64,000 nt of DNA, taken from the NCBI GenBank assembly GCA_963932145.1, contig OZ010571.1:109573005-109637004 (forward strand), written 5' to 3'. Both the position numbers and the translations under genes were made by a program. Position 1 is the first letter of the stretch. Every line of letters starts with the position of its first letter. This stretch comes from Acanthosepion lycidas (taxonomy: Eukaryota > Mollusca > Cephalopoda > Sepiida > Sepiidae). Under the pieces are notes generated by a model that was given only the letters and a program-made list of their open reading frames with translations, was not told where the DNA came from and ran no database searches. Shown one piece after another: positions 21,105 to 31,590 of the stretch.

Positions 21105-21242
21105 TGAATATTTTCTGTGAAAATTTCTTGGACATTCAGGCCAGTAAATGTTGTTTAATACTGTTTATTATAAACAAAGCATTTACTTAAATATTTGTAT
21201 CTATAAGAATGTATAAACATAAAAATGTTTTAAAATATATAT

Positions 21243-21985
21243 GTATGTAGCATTACATTCCATCATGGCCAATTGGACACCAAACTACTGTTAATCCTGA
21301 TGAATGGAAGTCTTGAGGTGCTATTGGGTCATAAATTTACAGCTGACCTTAAGTGAAACTTGTATATACAATCCCTCACAAAGAATACAAAAAAAAAAAA
21401 AAAAAAAATGGTTGGCTCCCTGTACCACTCCAGTATGTACCTGGCATTGCATGCTAACCTCTTCCTTTACAAGAGCCAAATCAAGCTTAAAATGGAGTAC
21501 GTCTGTCATATTTGAGTGGGAGCTGCCCAGTCCTCAACTCTCCAGACTCAATAGAGTCTGAAAGTGTCTCCGAGTCCTTGTGGGTGACAAATTATTTTTC
21601 AACCTCTCTCTCACAGGTGGGATGTAGCAAGCCTCTCAAAGCTCTATTGTTACTTCCACAGAAAGTGCTCACGGGAACTACATTCTTTTGTTCCTCCAGT
21701 TCTAACTTTCACAGCTACGAACTTTCCTGCCAGTGACACTGTAACACACCGCCCACATTGCCTCTGTATTACATTAAGGAGAAGTTTCGCTGAAACTTCT
21801 TCCTGTGAACAACATCTCTGTGGAACTGACTCCCAAGAGAATGTCTCCCTAATCACCACAATCTTGGCCTATTCCAGTCTAGGGTTAACCACTTTCTACC
21901 TACATAAGCTACCTCTTAATGTAACCCTCTACTTCAAGTACCTCCCAGGCCGTGTTCAGGGTGAACCTAATTGTAAAAGAAAGGG
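21243..21985 (+). mobile_element. LINE family B fragment (RT C-terminus + 3' UTR)
   Basis: Order of blocks: WLPVPLQYVPGIAC-like text after an A-run, KMEYVCHIW, GAAQSS, WDVASLS, KCSRELHSFVPPV, then TSLWN-LPRECL-like text and the 3' UTR GTAACCCTCTACTTCAAGTA ending near 21980. Stops and shifts in every frame. The A-run at 21390-21410 lies inside the element. Confidence 0.82.
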
Positions 21986-21989
21986 AGGC

Positions 21990-22800
21990 AGGGATATAAA
22001 ATTGTAAATGTCTGTTATGCTTTATGCACCAAGAACTATGTTGGTTCTGTTAATATGCTGTCAACAGTTACTGTTAAACAACTTCGCATTTATTGGAAGT
22101 CATGCATATGTTACTGTTTTGAGTTAATTTTCTTCTCAGTCCCATGATATTCTGTTGTTGAGTATAGGACCACAGCTTTACTATGCTCAAACTGCTGCCT
22201 CACAACTAGATATGGCTACTGTAGTTTCTGTAGAAATAGCTGTGGTAAGAAGCCACCATTTTGTATTTTCATGTAGTTCTTAAAGAATAATTTAATGTGT
22301 TTATGTTGATTGGATTATCACATTTCATTTTGTGGTTAGAAATGATGAATACTTAAATTCAAATATTCTTACAATTTATATTTTCTGCACAGAATTTAAG
22401 ACCTAACTATAGATAGTGTAATGTTGTCTACTGCAAATGCTGTCATCTTCTCACAATTAAATTAACTATGAATTTAAAGAACTTTCTCAGTGCAATCATT
22501 CTTTTTACTACTTTTCCAGTAATGTACAGTAGCATTTTAAAGGCAAATGAAGAATGTTCTTTTTGTATGACAAAAAGCCTCTGAAAAGCTGTGACATTAG
22601 AAAATATGTTGACTTACATTTTTAATGTTTTTCAGAAGCAACAAAAGATAGGCTACAGTTTCTGATTTAAAAGAGAAATCATCTTATATAGAGTGAAAAA
22701 GTTTTAAGTGCTACCTGAAGTGTTTACTTTTGTAAAAAAAGAAAAAAATGCATTAAAACAGACATCAAAATACCATTTCACTCTTTACTAATTTTGTTTA
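21990..22800. other. no gene seen
   Basis: Unremarkable AT-rich DNA. Confidence 0.5.
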
Positions 22801-22809
22801 AACATTTTT

Positions 22810-23180
22810 TAAATCATTTCTTTTAATCATCTCACCCCAAGCAAGGGGATAATGTCACTAGAATGTAGGGTGTTAGTGAAAGTGAAAGAGAGAAGACTGA
22901 GAAAGGGGGTAGGATTGAGAAAAGGATAAAAAAAAAAAAAGGAACAGGATTCAAGAGGACCAAAGATGCCAATTGATGCTGCATTTACATTTTTGACGAT
23001 TGTATTTATCAGAAAAACAAGAAATTGTGAGGGATTTCCACAGGTTAGAAGTGCTAGAAAAGAAACTTTTGGAGTAGAAGTGGTGGTTGCATCTCGCTAG
23101 TTCAACAGTAAAATGGTAGGACCTAGTTGCCAATTTAATAGCATGCTTAGATTCATGTCGTCAGGGTACTTGGAAAAAAG
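22810..23180 (-). mobile_element. LINE family A 3' end with RT C-terminus
   Basis: CATCTCACCCCAAGCAAGGG marks the 3' end. The minus frame 23133-22951 reads YHFTVELARCN, then FYSKSFFSSTSNLWKSL and FSDKYNRQKFKCSI-like text, the last block of the family's RT ORF. Confidence 0.82.
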
Positions 23181-23189
23181 ATCATATTT

Positions 23190-23685
23190 AGTCTCTAAAC
23201 TATGAAACGTACTGAAAGTTACTTCATTTCAAGTAAAACAGGTTCACTATTTTTGCATAAGTGGTATATTTTTTTTATTCTTTAGATATTACACATTTAA
23301 ATCAATTATTATACAATGCTCTCAATTTTTGTCTGAGGCAAATTCAGATGAGGCTTTCATTTTGAACTTAATTTAGTCATTATTGTGCTTTTTGAGCAAT
23401 AACATCTTTTATGCAGAGACAATAACAATTTTTTAAATTGGTTATTGCTTTTCTGGTTTCCAAAGTGACAAGCAGAGATACTTGCCACCATACTATGTCC
23501 ACATAAAGATTCTACTTTTGAAGATGCTGTCCCAAGAGAATGTTGAATAGAAATGTAAAACTAGATTCACTGTAGAAGTAAAAAGTCACTAATCTATTAT
23601 TACGTGATAAGAGTTATATTTCACACTATATCATGGGTAGGATTTATTATACAAAAATGTTGAACATTTCATTATTATTATTATT
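23190..23685. other. no gene seen
   Basis: No recognised feature. Confidence 0.45.
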
Positions 23686-23689
23686 CTTC

Positions 23690-24365
23690 TATCTGTCATG
23701 ACTCTTCAGGAGTCATAGCTCTCCACAATTTCTTGTCTTTTGTACAGGGTTCCCAGTAAAAAAAGGTGTCAAATTGATTCTTCAAGAAAATACTACTCTA
23801 AGTGGACTGCTAAAAGCCAAGATCTGAATGTTATGGGTTACTGTAACTCACTTGCAAAACAGTCATCACGATATCAATATTGATTCATTTAAGTAAACCT
23901 TGGAATGAAATTCCTCTCGACACTATCCACAAAGTTACTTCCTCCTGGTTACCATGCTTACAACTTTGTGTTGAACATTCAGGCAAACATTTCAAGCATC
24001 TATGATGATTGTTCAGTTTATACATGAATCATGATAGCTAAATAAATTTCTTTCAGAATTTACTGTGTTTTTACTGGGCAACCTGCAGTTCTTAGTAAAT
24101 TTTGTCTTTTTGTTATCTCTTCTAAATCCTGTTCTGCTATCCATTTACACAAGTTTTTTTTAGGTAGGTTATGTGCTGTTTTCCTCTTCCCCTCACTATC
24201 TCCTGTGAATATCTAATTTTCGAAGCCTTCTTTCCTTATTATTTCCCCTAGAAATTTCAGTTATCTTTTTATGATGCTAAGTGTCATTTTTGTTTCCATT
24301 TTCTCTAAAACTTTTTCATTGCTCAGTTCATGGTATTGTCAGCATCCTTCTGTAGAAGCACATTT
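23690..24365 (-). mobile_element. RTE-type LINE fragment, interrupted
   Basis: Minus-strand RTE C-terminus: the 3' end AGTCATAGCTCTCCACAATT lies at the left. The rest resumes at 24088 with CTTAGTAAATTTTGTC, the TATCCATTTACACAAG block and ATTTCCCCTAGAAATTTCAG. It is split by a mariner-like element at 23745-24085. Confidence 0.82.
23745..24085 (-). mobile_element. mariner/maT-like element, internally deleted, nested in RTE
   Basis: Ends are CAGGGTTCCCAGTAAAAA and (inverted) CAGGTTGCCCAGTAAAAA. Left flank TA, right flank CA; removing the element plus one TA restores the RTE sequence (CTTTTG-TA-GTTCTT), so the target site is TA. Inside, a WTAKSQDLNVMGYC block on the plus strand resembles the WPPNSPDLNPMDY motif around the third catalytic residue of maT/mariner transposases; much of the gene is missing. 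That coding sense reads along the plus strand, so the strand given here is nominal. Confidence 0.8.
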
Positions 24366-24484
24366 GATGAAGATTGACTATAACTACAAATCACTCAATC
24401 ACTGGGTTGGACAGTGTGTACTTAGGCTCAGTGAAAATAAGATGAGTAATAACTGAGCAGTACTAAAAAATAAGAACTAGATGA

Positions 24485-24672
24485 TATCACTAGACATGGA
24501 GAGTAGTGCAAGAGCAATCTATCTCATAGATTAAATAAAGGGTTCAGTTCACAATTCCCTGTAGGTTACCTGGATTGATGTACACCTAATGAAAGCTGGA
24601 GGGCACAATGGCCAAAATATGATAACAACAACAAAGATGAGGACAATATTCCGAATGTAAATGATTTTGGTC
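24485..24672 (+). mobile_element. SINE-C 3' portion
   Basis: CAATCTATCTCATAGATTAA, then TTACCTGGATTGATGTACAC, then ACAACAAAGATGAGGACAAT. The tRNA head is missing. Confidence 0.65.
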
Positions 24673-24732
24673 TGTCCAATTTGTAATTTGCATGTCAGGC
24701 TCTTCCTTTTGCTAAAAACCATACATTGTATC

Positions 24733-24751
24733 TTTTTTTTTTTTTAAAAAA

Positions 24752-24783
<32 letters not shown>
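24733..24783. repeat. poly-T / poly-A tract
   Basis: A T-run and a long A-run directly at the 3' end of the next LINE copy. On the minus strand a LINE tail would be T-rich here on the plus strand, so the A-run is not a simple tail. Confidence 0.8.
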
Positions 24784-25878
24784 GCAAACCACCCCAAGCA
24801 AGGCGGGAGTACCACTAGCATGCAATGGGGTTACAGAGGATTGAGAACAAGAGTAAATAGGCATGTTTGAGGAAAGGGTACAGAGAAGGGCGGGGAACAA
24901 GCTCAGGGTGTCAGATGTCAATTGACATTACACTTGAATATTTGAAGATTATAGTCATCGGGGAAGCGGATAAGGGAGTTCCATAGATGAGAAATGCAAG
25001 ATAAGAATCTGAATGGGTAGAAGAGACAGTTACATTTAACCATTTTGACAGTGAAAGGGATGCCAGCTTGATAGCTTGCTTAAATCTATGTAGTCTGTGA
25101 ACCAGCGAAAGTAGCTTTTCAGAACAATTGCCATGAAAATACTTGTAGAAGAGACAGAGGGAAGCCACGGCAGGTCTGTGAGAAAGCAACTGTAGGCTAG
25201 GTGCCAGATCAGGACCTATCACATTGCATATTCATCTCTGGATTTTGTCGAGGACCTCGAGATGTACAGTGGGGGCACCAGTCCATATATGACAGCAATA
25301 TTCCATGCAAGGACAGATGATCAATTTATAGATATGAAGGATGGACTCAAACAAGAAAAACTTTCTGGCACAACATAGAGAACCAACTTTCCTTGCGGTA
25401 GATGAAGCTATTGATTCAATGTATTTATTCCACCTCATGTCAGTCGACAGCATGAGACCAAGCAGGTATAACGAGGCGCTCTTGAGGAGTTGGGAATCAG
25501 CCATTCTGATGGGAGGCAGGGAGGGTTCTCTGTGGTGGGTAAAGGAGAGCAGTTTTGTTTTGGAGGCATTAAAATTTACAAGCCATTTCCTGTCCCAATC
25601 AACCACAGATTAGATGTCCTTTTCAAGATCAGCAGCCAGATTAGTTTTGTCAATGATACCAGATTTACTACTGAAGCAGGAGTAAATAGCAGTGTCATCC
25701 ATGTAGATGCCTACTTGGGAACTGAGGACATTGGGAAAGTCATTGATGAAGATTGGAACAGTGTAGGGCCCAAGATAGAGCCTTGGAGAACACCAGCGTT
25801 CGTGATAAAGGAACAGGTAGAGAACCCGTTTAGGACAACCTTCATTTCACAATTTGACAGGAATGACTGTAATTGATG
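24783..25878 (-). mobile_element. LINE family A, best copy (RT palm to 3' UTR)
   Basis: About 1.1 kb from the RT palm to the 3' end. Minus-strand order: AGVLQGSILGPTLF (RT motif 4) near 25800, YMDDTAIYS (catalytic box) near 25700, then after a stop near 25611 the 124-codon frame 25606-25232 (VDWDRKWLVNFNASKTKLLS, SILHIYKLIICPCMEYCCHI, WTGAPTVHLEVLDKIQR). Next come SHRPAVASLCLFYKYFHGNC and LHRFKQAIKLA (25222-24911) and the 3' UTR ending at CACCCCAAGCAAGGCGGG. A jockey/CR1-group RT by pattern. N-terminal endonuclease absent (5'-truncated). Confidence 0.92.
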
Positions 25879-25881
25879 TTT

Positions 25882-26080
25882 AGTCCTTTCTTCTTGCTTT
25901 CTTTCACTGCCTTCTGTAACAGTTCTTGTAGTTACCTTTTAGTCTGCTATCAACACTGTGTCATCTGCATATCTTATGTTCTTAAGATTGTGGCCACCAA
26001 TAAAGAATCCTGATAGGATTTCTAATTCTCTCAGAATCATCTCACTATATAGATTTACATCCTTGTCTTACATCTTTTTC
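25882..26080 (-). mobile_element. RTE-type LINE, RT active-site region
   Basis: The minus strand reads NIRYADDTVLIAD, the RT catalytic box, preceded by SGFFIGGHNLK and LRELEIL. It abuts the family A LINE, and more RTE sequence of the same orientation lies at 23690-24365. They may be one RTE copy opened by the LINE and SINE insertions, with a piece lost. Confidence 0.8.
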
Positions 26081-26124
26081 TAGTTTTGCATATTTACTGA
26101 ATTGAAGGATAAATTAAAATATAA

Positions 26125-26420
26125 TGATGTTTAACACTTACAATATTTACATTGTTGTTCTCATCTTTACCATCACATTTACAACATTTCAGCAGTTTTA
26201 TGCCCATGTCTTCTTTAGGCGACATTTGTTGGAATTTTGAAATGAACCTTTTATTTAGTCCACTGGAGTAAATTGTTCTAATTCCATGTGTTTGGATATG
26301 AACTTTGATAGCTTGCCAAGTTTTGGTTCTATCTGCTGATGCCAGGAATTGAACTTACAACTCTTTGGGTCAAGTCACTTTCTGGATCAAACAACCAACA
26401 CTTTTATCCAAATTCAGTTG
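26125..26420 (-). mobile_element. SINE-C, minus copy
   Basis: Starts with the 3' part ATATTTACATTGTTGTTCTC, then CATTTCAGCAGTTTTATGCC, TAGTCCACTGGAGTAAATTG and the B-box region CAGGAATTGAACTTACAAC. Confidence 0.72.
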
Positions 26421-26629
26421 GAGTCAGAATATAAATATCATTATCATCTGTCTATAAAAAAATTGTAATATGAACTCTGGTAAAAATGATAACTGAGACA
26501 TTAAGTCCCAGATATTCATTCACTTGTAATCCTAATGTCTTGGTAACCATTTTTTTTACCAGAGTGCATATTACAATTTCTTTTTTATAGACAGATAATG
26601 ATATTTATATTCTGATTACAACTGAATTT
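26410..26629. repeat. 220-bp inverted repeat
   Basis: Arms 26410-26488 and 26548-26629 are near-perfect complements (AAATTCAGTTGGAGTCAGAA side and its complement), with a 59-base loop. It overlaps the head end of a SINE-C copy. Could be a foldback MITE or a local inverted duplication. Confidence 0.85.
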
Positions 26630-26634
26630 GACTT

Positions 26635-27655
26635 TGGTATATGAAAGTAAGGCTTTAGATTTTCTGAATGCTCCTGACAATAAAGGAAATAAATGTGATT
26701 AGAAATATAATGAAGTCATTGTCAGGACTAACAAAGAAACAAGACAATCTCTCATACATGACATTACATTTCATTTAAATCCTTGTCAATGACTGTTAGC
26801 CTTCATGTGCATGGCCTTAGGCTACTTATCTGAAATGTAAACTTTACATTTCCATCTGCGATGTCTGACAGAGAGAATGCACTTCCTACCACTCAGGTGG
26901 GTGCTTATACCTCTCACTCATGTGGCTATTTCTCATCCACGCATTCTAGGTGGTGCTGCTAGTACAATCATGCAGGTTTGCATTCAGTGGCTTCGGGGGT
27001 CATCTAATATCAACTCTGAACTGATGATGTAATGTGCTATTGAGTGCAAAGTTTATTCTGGTATAATCTGGAGTGAGATATATACTATATTATATATGGT
27101 GTTTTACAATATTTTTATCTAAAATTTGTTTTAGAATATTTGGGTCCTCAATCTGAGTTACCCATCAAAAATGAGAAAGAAAAGAATTGTCAGCAGTTAG
27201 GAATTAATTTCACCTGTTACTGATAGAATAGAGTTAATATTCTTTTTCTGTTTAGGATGAATTCAGATTTGGTCATTTGAGCTTAGTTCAAGGTGACAAT
27301 TAACCATTATCCTCAAAAAGAGTTGTCAAACTTGACTGCCTCAGTAGATATTTTCCTTTAAAGTTTTTTCTGTTATTTTTCCGATTTTAAAATTCAATGA
27401 TTTTGTGAAACAAATAAGCAAATTATCTACTTTAAATTAGATTATTTTAGTTTTATTTCACAGTAGATAATCAATATCTCCAGACACTAGAAGTTAATTT
27501 AGTTTCAATAATTGTTGCTTTTATCAAAACATTGTCTTTTGCCAATGTTGCTTTAATGACATCAGCTATGAAAGCTTACACATTTGTACCTCTGATGGTG
27601 TGCTATTTCTATCTATAGCAGATAGAAAACTTAAAAAATTTATTCATTGTGCATT
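26635..27655. other. no gene seen
   Basis: Includes a somewhat GC-richer patch at 26850-27020 without recognised structure. Confidence 0.45.
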
Positions 27656-27764
27656 TTCTGACTGATATATCTCGAGGAGTGGCCAGCTGTTGGAGGATCT
27701 GTGTTTTTGTCAAGGCTGTCTTTATAAGGACTGCCAACTAAGGTTAAAGAGCTTCTATCTCCCA

Positions 27765-27960
27765 ATTTTTTGAATCATTTCACCCTATACAAGGCAATAA
27801 AGCTACTAATTCCAAGGGTTTACTGAGTGTAAAAGAATAAGAAAAAAAAAAACTTTATTAAGCAGAGAGAGCAATAAAAAAATGGATGAATCAAGAATAC
27901 TGTAGAAAAGATTTAACTTAGGATTTAAAGTTTTGATTAGCTGAGGACATGTGACTACAT
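27765..27960 (-). mobile_element. LINE family A 3' UTR remnant
   Basis: ATCATTTCACCCTATACAAG followed by CTAATTCCAAGGGTTTACTG is a diverged 3' end of the family. Confidence 0.6.
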
Positions 27961-28019
27961 ATGAGCAAAACCATTGCCAACTTCTGGACAGTTTTATTTA
28001 ATTTCACTTACAAGGCTTG

Positions 28020-28150
28020 GGTCAATCTATGGGATGGTTTACAGGCACTTCGTAATGGTGCTGCACTGCAAACATCTCAAGAGGTCACCATGAATAATTG
28101 AGAATTTGAACCTTGGCCTCATGGTCTGAATGCTAACACTAACCATTTTA
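28020..28150 (-). mobile_element. tRNA-like SINE remnant
   Basis: The minus strand carries AATGGTTAGTGTTAGCATTC and the B-box-like AAGGTTCAAATTCTC. Body not matched elsewhere in the window. Confidence 0.45.
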
Positions 28151-28334
28151 GCATTCCTTCATTCTGTTTGTCTACAATATCTTTGCTTTGATACCTTGTG
28201 ATAATACCTTGTTATTTGTACAGAAATTTAAATTAAATATTTTCAGTATTTTATTGCTAGCTTTACTCCATCTTATTATTTTTGCTTTTTACCTCAATCT
28301 ATTCTATTTTAATTTGTCTCAACAAAGACTACCA

Positions 28335-29150
28335 TAAAACAACATCACAGCAGTAGCAACTAAAATAGACAGCACATATAACCAATAATGGCATCCTAAA
28401 TTTCCAGGAACTGGTTCTATAAAGGCAATCTTTAGGAACCTATTCTGCTTATTTTCTTTTCAATCTGAGAATGGAAACAAATCTCTTATTGTATCAAAAA
28501 GAATTAAAACATGTTGATAATTTAATAGAAAGCATTTATTTATCAAGATATTTTCTGAGTGAAATTCTGTTCCTATCATATTTCTATTCTGAAGTATGAT
28601 GCTTTTTGACTCTTGTATCATCAGCTGTGTTATAGTTTCTTAGCCGCATTCAAACTGAATCGCTGCAATCTCAAACATTTAATGGAAGACCCATCAAATT
28701 TATGACTAGAAGATTTGCCACATTTTTAACTACATGGTGATTTCTTTTGTCAGAATAAATTGTGTTCATCACAGAAAAACCCTCTTTCATTCTCTGCAGA
28801 ACTTACACCAATGGTATTAATTATATTTTTAGCTATTATATATTAGCTATTAATATATGAGATTATTTTCAGATAATCCAAAATCTGGTTCACTAAGCAA
28901 TCCAGTGGGATGCCACCTTTACATGTAACTCAAAGAGAAAATAATGACATAATCAAGATGTTGACATTCTAGAATTCTTTGAAGACAACATTAAGAAGTC
29001 TCTATCAGTACTAGAAAGCGCAATAACAGTTAGCAGACTTGAGAATCTTATTTTCTTTTCTTAATACAAAGATTTTATAAATTTCAACCTGAAGTAGCAC
29101 TAGCTGTTCAGTCAATGAATGCTGACTCTTTATAAGGAAATAGCTAATAT
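28335..29150 (+). mobile_element. LINE-D 3' portion with hAT-like MITE inside
   Basis: Left piece GCAACTAAAATAGACAGCAC (28335-28382), right piece ACATGTAACTCAAAGAGAAA onward (28922-29150), ending AAATAGCTAATATTACCATT. The pieces join exactly as in uninterrupted copies at 60.8 and 61.2 kb once the MITE and one target copy are removed. Confidence 0.8.
28383..28921. mobile_element. hAT-like MITE, 539 bp
   Basis: Ends CAATAATGGCATCC and inverted TAAAGGTGGCATCC, flanked by CATATAAC (28375-28382) and CATGTAAC (28922-28929). This is an 8-base target duplication with one difference, as expected for hAT elements. A second copy at 30079-31231 has its own 8-base duplication. Not coding. Confidence 0.85.
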
Positions 29151-29164
29151 TACCATTGTATTTT

Positions 29165-29392
29165 GGAAGTCCAAAAAGTGTCATGGTTATTGGCACAGAA
29201 AATGGGATCAACATGTTGAGTGCAAATTTTGATCAAGTCATTGGATTAACTTTCACACAAGTACCTGTGGAAAGCTATAAATCCATTTCTTCTCCAGCTA
29301 TAGATTATCCTTTTTATAGACTGGTTTCCAAACAAGGCTAGAGGATCTAGTTTGCCCTCCTATTTAATCTATAGCTGGAGAAGAAATTCATA
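29165..29392 (+). mobile_element. tRNA-headed SINE with inverted core duplication
   Basis: AGTGTCATGGTTATTGGCAC head, TGCAAATTTTGATC B-box region, then core ACCTGTGGAAAGCTATAAAT. The stretch TTCTTCTCCAGCTATAGATTA (about 29288-29308) is repeated inverted at about 29367-29388. Confidence 0.7.
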
Positions 29393-29544
29393 ACCTGTTA
29401 GGCCTAGGCAAATTCACCTCAGAAAAATCTACTTCCTCCAGAAACAATAGCTGGAATAGAAATTAGTCTGTAACCTTAACACCACATGGGGTGAAGGGGA
29501 CTCGGTGTGGTAATTTTGATTTACTCAGTCGTACAAAGTTCTCA

Positions 29545-29630
29545 TGGCTGATATGGTTAAAGCAGCATCCATGAAAGACAGGCAAGGAAGATGTAGGGAG
29601 CAGGTTCAAGTCTCACTGGAGACTATTTAT
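29545..29630 (+). mobile_element. tRNA-like SINE head
   Basis: GCTGATATGGTTAAAGCAGC (A box region) and GCAGGTTCAAGTCTCAC (B box). Possibly tRNA-derived SINE with lost body. Confidence 0.5.
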
Positions 29631-30001
29631 TATTGATTTCATACTGTTTGCTGTAACAATTGAAAACAAGATGTAATAAAAGCAACAATGATAAGATGAA
29701 ATAAAACTTGTTATAAATAATGAAAATGCTTTATATAAAAAGTTAAAAACTGTAACTTCGTTCAAATAATAATTGAAATTTTGATAAAATTCCTTTCTTA
29801 CCATTTGTTATACATTGGCCATAAGATATAAACATTTTTCTTTTTATTTGAAATCTGAGCATAATTTCTTTGTATTTATTTCCATTTTGAGATGGAGAAT
29901 TGTCAATATACATTTCAATTTTTCATGTATTTGCATTTCATTTAAAACTTACGAACCCACCATAATAATGAAATGTCAAAACCATCTGACATTGGATTTA
30001 A

Positions 30002-30003
<2 letters not shown>

Positions 30004-30036
<33 letters not shown>
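30004..30036. repeat. poly-T tract
   Basis: About 30 T. Confidence 0.95.
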
Positions 30037-30041
<5 letters not shown>

Positions 30042-30305
30042 GTGATGTCCTTTGGAGTGGTGGCATAATGGATATATACAATAATGGCATCCTAAATTTT
30101 CAGGAACCGGTTCTATAAAGGCAGCTAATCTTTAGGAACTTATTCTGCTTATTTTCAAGTTGAGAATAGAAACAAATCTCTTCTTAATACCAAAAAGACT
30201 AAAACCATTTTGATATTTTAATAGAAAACATTTATTTATTAATATATTTCCAGATTAAAATTCTATTCAGAAGTATGATGCTTTTTGAATCTCATATCAT
30301 CAGCT

Positions 30306-31034
30306 ATATCTGTCTATATTTCTAAGATGAGGTATTATGTACACTATTTACATTATTTGGCCTATTGTCCTCATCTTTGTTGCCATGTTTATAATGTTTT
30401 CATTAATAATAGAAATTCATACCCAGATGTCCTCAAGGACAGATGGCACAGTGGATAAAGGCATTAGTTAGATCCAGTAACAGGACCCAAAGAGTGTGAG
30501 TTCAATACCTGGTTAAGGCAGTGGAGAACTTTCAGAGGGGAGATAACAGGAGATAACCTGGCACAGTGAGTGAAATAAAGGATTCAGTTCGACATTCCAA
30601 TCACCTGAAGAAGGCCAGAGCATACAATGGCCGAAATGTAATTGTTATGGTCCGGTTCCTTGTACCACGGTGATAGTCCAAGGTAGAACCAATAAAGAAG
30701 AACTTGCACACAGGTATGGAATAACACATATATTACAAACAGGAATATATACAGAGAAGTAGAAGTGTTAGTATGAACAATCAGGTTTAGTAGAGAGAAC
30801 AATGTAGTTTTGACCAGTATCATTATTCCAATGTCTTGCAGTAATTGTCTCAATGCAACTGTTTCGGACTGCCTCTGACTAGACTTGAACTACTGACTGA
30901 CTCCTTGCCTTCTCCTGAGGCGCAGTATTTATTAAATATGGAATAGTCATTATTATTATTATGGGTAAGACCCCATAACAGTAATAAACATGGCAACAAA
31001 GATGAGGACAATAGTCCAAATAATGTAAATAGTG
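30306..31034. mobile_element. SINE-C dimer inserted in MITE
   Basis: Flanked by the 11-base direct repeat TATCATCAGCT (30295-30305 and 31035-31045). The left 100 bases are an inverted SINE-C 3' part. From about 30430 a plus SINE-C follows: head GGACAGATGGCACAGTGGAT, B box GAGTTCAATACCTGG, body to AAGGCCAGAGCATACAATGG, then (after the LTR) ATGGCAACAAAGATGAGGAC to AATGTAAATAGTGTA. This copy gives the family's tRNA-derived head most clearly. Confidence 0.88.
30643..30980 (-). mobile_element. solo LTR (fossil), 338 bp
   Basis: Starts TGTTATGG and ends CCATAACA, flanked on both sides by GTAAT (30638-30642 and 30981-30985). TG...CA ends with a 5-base target duplication are the mark of an LTR retrotransposon (Gypsy or BEL/Pao type). 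Perfect end symmetry and an exact duplication suggest it is the youngest layer of this stack. No internal region remains. The minus orientation is a weak guess from an A/T-rich TATA-like stretch. Confidence 0.85.
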
Positions 31035-31269
31035 TATCATCAGCTGTGTTATAGTTTCTTAGCTACATTTGAACTGAATCACTGCAGTCCCAAAGATCCA
31101 ATGAAATACCTATCAAATTTATGACTAGAAGATTTTCTAGATTTTTAATTCCAAGATGATTTCTTTTATCAGAATAAATTATGTTCATCACAGAAAAAAA
31201 CCTCTTGCAAACCAGTAGGATGTTACCACTGGATACATAGAATTGGTTAGATATGTGTTAACTCTTCCA

Positions 31270-31590
31270 AAATTTCAATTCCTAGAAAAGTAGTGTGAAA
31301 ATATACACTGGTATCAATGTGCATGGCTGGCTCAAGTTACTGACATTTTACCTGTGGTATCATCAAGGCAGAGGGTGCCATCATGTCGACATGTCATGTG
31401 TTTGTGATCTTCCAAAACTAAAGCTTATAAAAATATACTTGAGGTTACCCATTACTCAAGACAGATTAAATTCTTTGGCTATTTTGTCAACAGAAATGAT
31501 CTTGTAAAGAAGATAGGTGTAGAAAGTGCCATGAAAAGATTTGCAGATCTAAAGGTTAAACATTTTAGGTAGGATAAGGAATGTTTTCAT
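31270..31590 (+). pseudogene. hAT-type transposase C-terminal remnant
   Basis: Frame ending near 31507 contains LRLPITQDRLNSLAILSTEM, and the next frame VKKIGVESAMKRFADLKVK. This matches the hAT dimerisation tail seen in ZMYM/TTF-type proteins (MSQERLNGLAILSIE...FA..K). A frame shift lies between the two blocks. Only the last about 80 residues are visible. It lies just outside a hAT-like MITE, but a common origin cannot be shown. Confidence 0.7.

Larger units (their letters stand above)
20758..21236. mobile_element. palindromic tRNA-containing element, near complete
   Basis: A 479-base inverted repeat centred near 20997. Each arm holds, from outside in, a tail (AAGACATTTTTATGTTTATA side) and a class-II tRNA-like sequence; the arms meet at the start of the leader just upstream of the tRNA-like part. 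The leader itself is much shortened compared with 15.96 and 58.6 kb. Arms differ by scattered substitutions and a 4-base insertion in the right tRNA-like part, so the duplication is not brand new. No coding capacity. Confidence 0.88.
30079..31231. mobile_element. hAT-like MITE with nested SINE dimer and solo LTR
   Basis: Same family as 28383-28921. Ends CAATAATGGCATCC and inverted CAGTGGTAACATCC, flanked by GATATATA (30071-30078) and GATACATA (31232-31239). The MITE is interrupted at the sequence TATCATCAGCT by a SINE-C dimer, which is interrupted by a solo LTR. Relative ages are therefore MITE older than SINE older than LTR. Confidence 0.88.

Noticed and set aside
24711-24783. Poly-A signal of a host transcript
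   Set aside because: The T/A runs sit at the 3' end of a LINE and vary as homopolymers; no gene lies upstream.
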